Source: Sorghum bicolor (lineage: Eukaryota > Streptophyta > Magnoliopsida > Poales > Poaceae). Taken from it: DNA of 64,000 bases. The notes beneath the pieces were generated by a model. The model was given only the letters and a program-made list of their open reading frames with translations. It was not told where the DNA came from and ran no database searches. The stretch lies in contig NC_012871.2 in NCBI RefSeq assembly GCF_000003195.3, positions 17,242,658 through 17,306,657 on the forward strand. Reading direction: 5' to 3'. How positions within the stretch are numbered: the stretch's first letter is position 1; each line of letters begins with the position of its first letter. Shown here piece by piece: positions 56,405 through 64,000 of the stretch. A program made the position numbers and the translations under genes.

Positions 56405-57292
56405 TTTTGTAGTATTTGTTTCCTAATGTGTACGGTCTCAAAAGAAAAGGAAACAAAGAATTGCTATGTGATTTTGTTTCGTAATGTATACGTAGGCTTT
56501 AAAAATGGAAAAAAAGAATATGTCAAATGGAGAGAACTTAGGGAGCAGGGGAGACCTTTTATATCGGTTTCAAAAACTTAGGGCTTGTTTAGATCATGGT
56601 TTGATTATTATAATATGGATTATATATAAGATTACCATAATCAGGATTATGGGTTATAATAATCAAAGTGTTTTGCTCAACGGATTATGACGATTAATTA
56701 TGGTTGCTTAAAATGAGAAAATTCCTATTTTATCCTTTATAGTTTGGAAAGTTGGACAATTAATTAAGGACAAGTTGTGCTTTAGCACCCGTAATTTGTA
56801 TAACCTAGTTTCACCTAGATTATGGGTATGGTAATCAAGATGTTTGATTATAACAATTCATTGTACAATCGATTTTGTTTAGATTAAAATTTGATTATAG
56901 AATCTTATTATTATTATAATCGGAGGGGTATCAACTAGAGCATATCATAGCAAATTGACAAGTCAACCACTGCAATACAACCATAGGTAGGTACGGTGTT
57001 AGTCTAAAGTGGAAGAAGTAGTTGAGCATATCACCGGCTCTGGCTGCATGGTGGTGACATCCACATAGCAAACACGGTGTTCTAAAAAAAAGCCATTTTA
57101 GTAGATTTTGGATCCAGTCATTTTTTTAAAAAAAAACTAAATTTAGGAAAAATATCATAAAAACTAATGACTCCAAGCAGATATACTATAAAAGTATATT
57201 TTGTAATTAATTAAATAATATTAATTTAGTCTCATAAATGTTAGTGCTCATTTTGCATAGATTTGATAAAATTTTAATGTGAGATTTCCCTC
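56405..57292 (+). repeat. Tandem segmental duplication, unit 1
   Basis: It begins TTTGTTTCCTAATGTGTACGGTCTC, then holds a MITE-like block (56581-56935: GGGCTTGTTTAGATCATGG, many ATTATAATAATC words, GGAGGGGTATCAA) and ends with a CACCGGCTCTGG / CATAGCAAAC segment near 57040-57080. The same order recurs in unit 2. Confidence 0.75.
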
Positions 57293-58480
57293 CATAAAAA
57301 TGAATCCTATGTGATTTGTTTCCTAATGTGTACAGTCTCTAAATAGGAAACAAAGAATTAGTTTCAAAAAATCTTATGTGATTTGTTTCCTAATGTACGT
57401 AGGCTTAAAAAAATGTCAAACCGAGAGGTCAAAAACGGAACTGGGACCTGCTTGGATCATGGCTTGATTATTATAATATGGATTATGCATAGAGTTATCA
57501 TAACTAGAATTATGGATTATAATAATCAAAGTGTTAGTCTCAATGGATTCCTGATTGAGGTTGGTTAAAGTGAGAAATTTCTATTCAATTTTATCCTTTA
57601 TAGTTTGACAAGTTGGACAAATAAAATAGGAGCAAATTGGGCTTTTAGCACCCATAATTCTTATAACCTAGTTTCACTTAGATTATGGGATTATTATAGT
57701 AATCAAGAGGTTTGATTATAACAATTCAGCATATAATCGATCTTGTTTGGATCAATCGGAGGGGTATCAAACAGAGCCTAGCGTTGCGAATTGACAAGTC
57801 AACCATAGTAATACAACCGTTGTTAAGGCACTCACGTGCTAGAAACCATATATAGCTTCTATGTTTATTAGTCTATGTTGATACTACACATAGAAAATAT
57901 ATTCTCAATAGATAGTTTCTGTAGATATGATTAATTTTAAATGAAGGAGGTAGAGATAGGTAATCATAGTTAATTAGCCGTATATTACTTAAATTATGTA
58001 GAAACGTATGTAATACTTATGTATATTAAAATTTCTAACAAGTGAAAAGCGGTTGATGGCCAATACGGTGTTTTTTTTTTTGCGATTACCAATACGGTGT
58101 TAGTCTAAAGTGAAAGAAGTAGTTAAGCAAATCACCGGCTTCGATTGCATGATGGTATCATACACATAGTCACATAGCAAACTTCGGTCAGAGCGGTTCT
58201 AAAGAAAGCAATTTTAGATTTGGATTGAGTCAAATTTCTAAAATTTAACTAAATTTAGGGAAAATATTAGAAAAGCTTATTTTAGAGAAAAACTCCAAGT
58301 AGATATACTATAAAATATATATAAATAATTCAATAATATTAATTTAGTCTTATAAATTCAGAGAAAAACTCTAAGTAGATATACTATCTTCTTTTTAATA
58401 TAATCGACAGCTCCACTGCTTGGTTCATTTAAAAAAATGCTATAAAAATATATTTTATGACTAATTCAATCATATTAGTT
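57293..58480 (+). repeat. Tandem segmental duplication, unit 2
   Basis: It repeats the order of unit 1: TTTGTTTCCTAATGTGTACAGTCTC at 57316, the MITE-like block at 57448-57780, and CACCGGCTTCGA / CATAGCAAAC at 58130-58175. It is longer because of extra sequence at about 57825-58090 that unit 1 lacks. Divergence is considerable, so the duplication is old. Confidence 0.72.
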
Positions 58481-58804
58481 TAGTCTCATAAGTGCTCTTT
58501 TTTATAGATTTGATAAACTTTAAACTATTTAACTTTTTTAAAAGAATCACATTTTTTTTGAATGGGAGTACTCCCTCTCTCTTTTTTATGTGTCGTTTGA
58601 CGTCAAATATTGAATTTAATAAATTTATGTAAGATATAAATATTATTAACATTTTCTATAAACTTAATTAAATTTTGCTACTACATAAATCTTTTTTTGA
58701 GACCGGCATTTTTTATTAACGGGGACGTCTCCGCTGAAAGGTCTAGATTAACAGAGGCTGTTACTTTATCTGTCTCAGTTAATCAGTTAAGAGAGACAGA
58801 CATG

Positions 58805-58862
58805 AAGAGTCGAACCCACAACCTGTCACTCAACACTAATGCGTCTCTATCATTGCACCACT
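58805..58862 (-). ncRNA. tRNA-like fragment with A- and B-box motifs (SINE head or tRNA relic)
   Basis: On the minus strand, TGGTGCAATGATAGAGACG resembles a Pol III A box and GGTTGTGGGTTCGACTC a B box about 30 nt downstream. No complete tRNA cloverleaf or anticodon arm can be drawn, so it is a relic or a SINE head, not a functional tRNA gene. Confidence 0.35.
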
Positions 58863-60125
58863 GAAAGGTTTTAATATAGCTAGAGGAGAGTGAATAGCCT
58901 ATTTAAAAATGTACACAGTACTAGAGCAAAGGATTAGTATAACAAATGGCGTAATGTAATTTTGCTCTAGCTCTACAAGGGTTACAAGCTACCTATCCAA
59001 CTATTCTAGTTTCTATGATCTCTAATCAAGCAAAGGCTATGTGGCTACGAGCTCTCACAACTAGCTACACGAAAGAGCTCAACTAGGTGGAAGAACTAAA
59101 CTACCACAAGCAAGATAAGCTCTCAAACTAATTACAACTAGTTTGCGGAAATGTTAAAGAAGAGATTGTGATCTTTATACCGATGTGTAGAAGGGATGAA
59201 CCAATCAATATGAATAACAATCAATCATCGGGAGAATACCAAGGAGGCAAGAGACAAACAATTTTTCTCCCGAGGTTCACGTGCTTGCATACACGCTAGC
59301 CCCCATTGTGTCGACCAATACTTGGTGGTTCGACGGTTAAGAGTTGTTGCACGAAACTCACCATCACGTAGGACACCACAAGAACCTACCGACAAGTGAG
59401 GCAGCTCAATGACATGACTAATCCACTAGAGTTTACTTTAGAAATGGCCATGAACAATCACTAACTCGTGCTAATGCTCCTCCATTGCTCCAAGTTGTCT
59501 AGGTAATAGTAACCACCAAAGTAATAACAACTCCGTAGCCACAACGATCCCTAAGTGTCACTAGATGCACTCACTCATACAAATACACTTGGAATCACTC
59601 CTTATCTCAAAAAAAATGGTGAATCTATGAAGGAGATGAGTGAAAGGTGTTTGCTTAGGCTCACAAGGTTGTAAAGTGTATCAAAATGCCAAAAGAGCCT
59701 CCTTGCAACCGGCCAACACGTATTTATAAGGGTTCTAAACAAATAGAGTCATTAGGCTCTCATAGCTTCTGTCCAGCACAATGGACACACCGGTGAAATC
59801 GCATCGGACGCTGCCCAGAATGCATGCCATGTGTCCTCGATTGAATCTCGTGCATTGATTTTCAACGGTCTTGAAGAAAGTCAGTTCCACAGTTGTAGAG
59901 GCATTGATGCTCTGACGAAACACATAGATGTAGAGCCTCCAGCATCTGATGCAACACAGAGAGTTTCCAAACTTAGTTTCTCGCCAACAGACGCGTCAGG
60001 TGGGTGTCCGCTCTTTTTCCTTGCTCATGATCTCGCTGACGTCAACACTGCATTGGACGATCAACAGTGTTCCAGCCGCTTCCTGTGCTAAAGCATCGAA
60101 TGTGCCGGTGCACTGTGCCACTCAG
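58862..60125 (-). mobile_element. Truncated copia-type LTR inside the small CACTA element
   Basis: The plus-strand terminus TGAAAGG at 58863 is the inverted CCTTTCA end. The following sequence is the inverse of the LTR family at 45978-48269, including the segment with TTCTCCCGAGGTTCACG and the TATTTATAAGGG region. Homology fades near 60125, so the 5' part is missing. Confidence 0.7.
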
Positions 60126-60130
60126 CGCCA

Positions 60131-60175
60131 AACCACCCAAATTAGGGCTTTTAACCACCCAAATTAAGGGCTTTT
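60131..60175 (+). repeat. Direct repeat, 22/23 bp, two units
   Basis: AACCACCCAAATTAGGGCTTTT is followed at once by the same sequence with one extra A. It sits at the junction between the truncated LTR and CACTA sequence. Confidence 0.85.
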
Positions 60176-60204
60176 AACCACACACACTCATTAACTATGT
60201 GAAA

Positions 60205-60490
60205 ATTTGAGATCATTTAGGAATTCTAGATTTTAAATTTCAAAATCTATAACATTCGAACACATATTTGGGACACTAAACATCTTTAAATTAAAATTTT
60301 TCCAACTACAAAATTGTAGATTCTAGCGAGAATAACTTTTGTATAGACCATGTTGACATCTGATATTGTTTGATAATTTCAAATTTTGAATTTCAAAATC
60401 TATGCACTTACAACAATATTTTGGGACCGTAAACAGTTTTAATTCAAAAACTTTTCAACTATGAAGTTGTAGATCTCATTGAGAGCTATA
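60205..60490. repeat. Imperfect tandem repeat inside the small CACTA element
   Basis: Two diverged units of about 165 bp share TTTCAAAATCTAT, TTTGGGAC, AAACTTTTCAACTA-like and TTGTAGAT words. Confidence 0.65.
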
Positions 60491-60975
60491 ATTTGCCTCC
60501 GTAAATCGATTTACAGAGATAGACGCTTAATATTAACCGAGACGGTTGCAATATAATGCCCACCACGGTTAATAAGCATTAGCCGAAACGATTATGTTAC
60601 GTCACCCACCTCGGTTAAGTATTAACCGATGTGGTTGCTGGGGTGGCTGCCCTGCCACGAATAATTGAGGTGGACGGACGGGCCGGTCGCCTAGCTCCGA
60701 GGCCAATTCTCAAAAGTCTCACAGAAGATTTTGTGTAGCAGTGTTTAAAAAAAGATAAGTGGTATGATTCTGATAACAACATTTAAATAAGGACCGAGGG
60801 AGTAATAACATGAAGAGAGAGTTGACAGAGTTTGAGTTGTTTATCCCGTGATAGCAGCATGATGCGTAAGTAACGTGAGGCCACCTACCCTTCCACTACC
60901 TCGCCTCGTGCCGCATCCTCTGGTTTCTGATCAGATGACGAGGTCAAACTTGTACTGCTCCGAACAGGGTCTTAA

Positions 60976-61218
60976 GGTCTTGTTTAGTTTCTAAAAATTT
61001 TTGCAAAATTTTTCAGATTTCCCGTCACATCGAATCTTTAGACGTATGCATGGAGTATTAAATATAGATAAAAATTAAAACTAATTGCACAGTTTGGTCA
61101 GAATTGACGAAACGAATCTTTTGAGCCTAGTTAGTTCATAATTGGATAATATTTATCAAATACAAACGAAAGTACTACTATTCCTATTTTACAAATTTTT
61201 TAGAAGTCTAACAAGGCC
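60976..61218 (+). mobile_element. MITE copy 7
   Basis: 243 bp, ends GGTCTTGTTTAGTTTC and CTAACAAGGCC, in the inverted sense relative to copies 2-4. The flanks do not give a clean TSD. Confidence 0.78.
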
Positions 61219-61342
61219 AAGTTAGGTGGAGTACTCCTAACCTAAATCCATTGTGGGTACTTCATGTGTATTGTAAAGGCCGCACATCTGCTGCACAAGA
61301 GGTTTGCACATGATGCAACGTTAAGGACTTCAATTTCAATAG

Positions 61343-61575
61343 GGCCTTGTTTAGTTCACCCTGAAAATCAAAAAATTTTCAAGATTCTCTGTCATATCGA
61401 ATCTTGTGGCACATGTATAAAACATTAAATATAGACGAAAACAAAAACTAATTACACAGTTTAGCTGTAAATCATGAGACAAATTTTTTAATTCTAGTTA
61501 GTCCATGATTGAATAATATTTGACACAAATAAACGAAAGTGTTACGCTACCGAAAACTTTTCACTTTTCGGAGCC
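61343..61575 (+). mobile_element. MITE copy 8
   Basis: 233 bp, left end GGCCTTGTTTAGTTC, right end eroded to CTTTTCGGAGCC, TSD tag at 61340-61342 and 61576-61578. The interior blocks match copies 5 and 7. Confidence 0.78.
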
Positions 61576-62330
61576 TAGGTAGGAATAATACCGACACGTC
61601 GTGTGGCATCGCATGGGGCCCCGGAAACTTGGTACGCCGGCAAAAGGCGTCCACGTACGGCGTACAGGAGCCCTCCACGTTCGCGGCACCGCGCGCGCTG
61701 ATTGGCTCAGGGACTTGCCACGACTCCAGAGAAGAGAGAAGCAGCAGCAGCGCCCGCGCCCGCACACGCAGTTGTCCTCCTTGACTTCCGTTGCCGTTGA
61801 GCCCCGCCGCAGCCGCAGCCGCAGCCGCAGCGAAAAGAGTCGTGTGGTGGTAGCACGACCTAGCCCCACCTACCTCCGTCGCCGTCGCCTGCTGAGGGGC
61901 TGGTACACGCACGCTCCCGCGGTCCTCCTTGCTATTCGGGTTTCCGTTTTCATCGGCGCGCGGGCGGGACCATGCCGCAGCCACTCGATTCAGGCAGGCA
62001 GCTCCCACCACCGCCACAGGTGTCGTCCCATGCCTCCACGTCTTGTCGTCTTTGCTTCCCACCTCCCAGTCCCAAAACTCCCAGTTTCAAAAAAACATGC
62101 TTTCCAGTTTCAAGGGAACCAAAAAAAAAGTCCCAAATTCACAGCCCAGCCTGCCGCCGAGGACTTGCTCATCTCAACGTGCTGTCTCACGTTCCCACCA
62201 ACCATAGTTCGTTCCCACCAACCATAGTTCCTTTTTTTTTTGTTGTTGTTTCACAACGCCAATAGGTCGTGTTGGTTTACGCCTACTCACAGCACTGCAG
62301 AACCGGTAGGGTTCCTTTCTCTTTTTTTTT
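61576..62330. other. GC-rich island of unknown nature with a CCGCAG hexanucleotide run
   Basis: GC content rises sharply after copy 8 and stays high to about 62060. A GCAGCC/CCGCAG run lies at 61803-61830, and ORFs are open on both strands (up to 208 codons plus, 171 codons minus) without any domain that I recognise. A 20-bp exact tandem duplication lies at 62191-62230. It may be a promoter or first exon of a neighbouring gene, but nothing downstream in the window supports one. Confidence 0.35.
62191..62230 (+). repeat. Exact 20-bp tandem duplication
   Basis: GTTCCCACCAACCATAGTTC occurs twice without a gap. Each unit contains ACCAACC. Confidence 0.9.
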
Positions 62331-64000
62331 TCTGCGTGGATGGGTAGAGTTTTCGTGAAAGCAGAACAAGGCCTACTAGCTACAGTCCCGAACGTGGCAT
62401 CAGCGCTGACAGCTGCATGGATCAAAAAACTGACGCCACCAACCCTTATCCTGGCATGAGAACGTAAGGCAAGGTTGAATGGTTGATGTGGGAGATTTTC
62501 CCATAAATGATACAAACTCACTCACTCCATCATTGTAAGATTTGCATGCATTTGCTGCGGCCGCATCGCGCCTAATAACGATAGCTCGACCGACGTTTTG
62601 TCCTTGTGACTTTGCCTGAAGAAATTTCTAAAAACAAACAATCTGACTCCTTTCCCCACAGTGAACGCAAATTGGTTCTACTCTGCAGCCTTGCATCACC
62701 CCATAATTCATAGAAAAAAGAAAACACATGTGCCATAAGATTTCAAAACCCCCTTTTGACATCTAGTGGATGACTATTTCTCATTTGCTGACGCAACATA
62801 TCCTCCTACATAAACATAAGGCCGATTCTCCGGTAGGTGTAGAGATCGAGAGTACCGAACGAACCATTGACTTAGCCACGGGCCACGTGGATGAGTGATC
62901 TGTTTCTGTTGGGTACAAGTTGAATAGAGAGCCTTCATTCAGTTTTGAGGAAGTAACGTGCCTTCACTTTTGTTTACGACTTCTCGCATATCTTGCAAAC
63001 AGCAACAGATTATACATTTTGTGCCAGGTGATGTATAGTGGATGGATGCATTCTCATCGGTCCAGGCTGGCAAAGGACATTAATTGGGTTGCAAGGCACA
63101 GCACCCAGAAGTCAGCTCCTTGATCCAGCCTGTGTCTACTTGACCGTGTAATTAATTGTATGATGATTTGCGTACTATATAGTATTTCAATCTTAAATAA
63201 TCAAACTAAATAAATAATGGCAGGTGGAGCACTTACTAAGAGCATCTCCAATAGTTCCAAAAAACAATTGGTAAATCAATGAGTTTTTCAAATGGCTAAA
63301 AAATTTAGGAGTATAGTTGTCAAGTTTCTTCAACAATCCTAAAATCTTGGTACTAAAATATAGAAGATAATTTTACATCGATAATCCTCAAGCTAGAGAA
63401 GCCATTTTCTACACTGCGTTTGGTATGGCTGCAGAAGTCAAAGCTGGAGTCAGCTATTGGAGCCATACCAAAGAAACCCCTAGCCAGTGGCATATAGAAA
63501 TTTTTTCCTTCAAGAATTTCAAATCCATATAAGTTACAGAGATTACAATAAGATACACTTCGAAGGTCTGAAACACGACGGTTTCAAAACCCGCTTAAAA
63601 ATGACATTTGCGGGCTCGGGGACAAACCTCTTGCATCCCTACTTTTTTGTTTAACACTGAAGCCCATTGTGTGTCCATGCACTTTGATGTTTACTGTCCA
63701 AAAGTATGCCAATTAAAGAATTTGCATGGTAGACATGACTCATCAGCGTGCTCAGAGTCCGACAATGTAACCTTGATTCCCCAGCAAGACTACCATAGAG
63801 AAGTTTAATTAGAAATGGGCAATCCATTACCATAGCCAGTGTTTCAAAACCTGGATGCAACAACATGCAGACCAATATAAAACCACCAGTAGAAGTGAAT
63901 TCTGCATGTGCGATGTATCCATGTATAAGCAAAAATAATTCTTTTAGCTCACCTGGATAAGCCTAGGCAGTAGCAGCAATCATGTTCTTTATTTCCTCAA
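62331..64000. other. Intergenic sequence to the window end
   Basis: No gene is recognised. A degraded MITE-like block with GAGCATCTCCAATAG and GCTATTGGAG ends lies at about 63239-63467, and a small hairpin of GTTTGGTATGGCT / AGCCATACCAAAG lies near 63418-63474. Confidence 0.4.

Larger units (their letters stand above)
58676..60743. mobile_element. Small non-autonomous CACTA element
   Basis: The right end, inverted, reads CACTGCTACACAAAATCTTC. The left end TGCTACTACATAAATCTTTT matches it with two changed first bases and a small indel. The flanking ttt on both sides is a weak TSD. The right subterminal region (60515-60660) has TTAACCGA(G)ACGGT-type repeats like those of the large CACTA element. 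No transposase. A copia LTR piece fills much of the interior. Confidence 0.62.
58569..60804. mobile_element. Stowaway MITE split by a later insertion
   Basis: The left end TACTCCCTCTCTC (58569) and the right end GACCGAGGGAGTA (60792-60804) are the Stowaway terminal motif with TA target bases. The two parts, 58569-58675 and 60747-60804, together make about 165 bp, as usual for a Stowaway, including the TATAAACTTAATTAAA core. The middle is a small CACTA element. Confidence 0.7.

Overview
The window reads as nuclear DNA of a grass, most likely Sorghum bicolor or a close relative (Andropogoneae). The main reason is a complete cinnamate 4-hydroxylase gene whose predicted 501-residue protein looks like the sorghum class I C4H. 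Monocot-style GC-rich first exons, spliced genes and nested LTR retrotransposons, CACTA elements and MITEs agree with this. No tool was run: exon boundaries come from GT/AG signals and reading frame, and element boundaries from terminal motifs and target-site duplications (TSDs) read by eye.

Only two host genes are convincing. The first (22002-27828, + strand, 10 exons, 664 aa) encodes an acidic-tailed protein with three RRMs of the plant hnRNP Q/R-like type. It has a TATA box and a telo-box upstream. The second (49921-53706, - strand, 3 exons, 501 aa) is C4H (CYP73A), the membrane P450 that makes p-coumarate from cinnamate in the phenylpropanoid/lignin pathway. It has a TATA box and a cluster of ACCAACC (AC/MYB) elements upstream.

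Almost everything else is transposon. From 1 to 12122, a complete 8.26-kb LTR retrotransposon (3087-11343, TSD ccaag, tRNA-Asp-type primer site) sits antiparallel inside the LTR of a second copy of the same family. It encodes Gag plus two tandem retropepsin-like domains and no reverse transcriptase or integrase, so it is non-autonomous. From 12370 to 18705 there are more LTRs, including a solo LTR of the same family (TSD gagac) nested in a Ty1/copia-type LTR. From 19137 to 21136 lie two Tourist-like elements, one carrying about 1.3 kb of unrelated DNA.

From 29863 to 45849 lies a 16-kb CACTA transposon (TSD atc) with decayed transposase and ULP1-protease genes. It is swollen by LTRs up to three levels deep, each bounded by its own TSD. 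A truncated copia element follows (45978-48720). Eight copies of one GGCCTTGTTTAGTT MITE family occur in the window, seven of them from 51680 onward in and beyond C4H. The right end holds a tandem duplication (56405-58480) and a second nest (Stowaway, then small CACTA, then copia LTR, 58569-60804).

I found no CRISPR array, operon or novel defence-type system. The most unusual signals are the double protease of the gag-pro element, an ORF kept open in the LTR leader of this family and of a diverged relative, a repeated cysteine mini-exon in the RRM gene, and a retroelement block with matching TSDs but mismatched ends (37826-44316).
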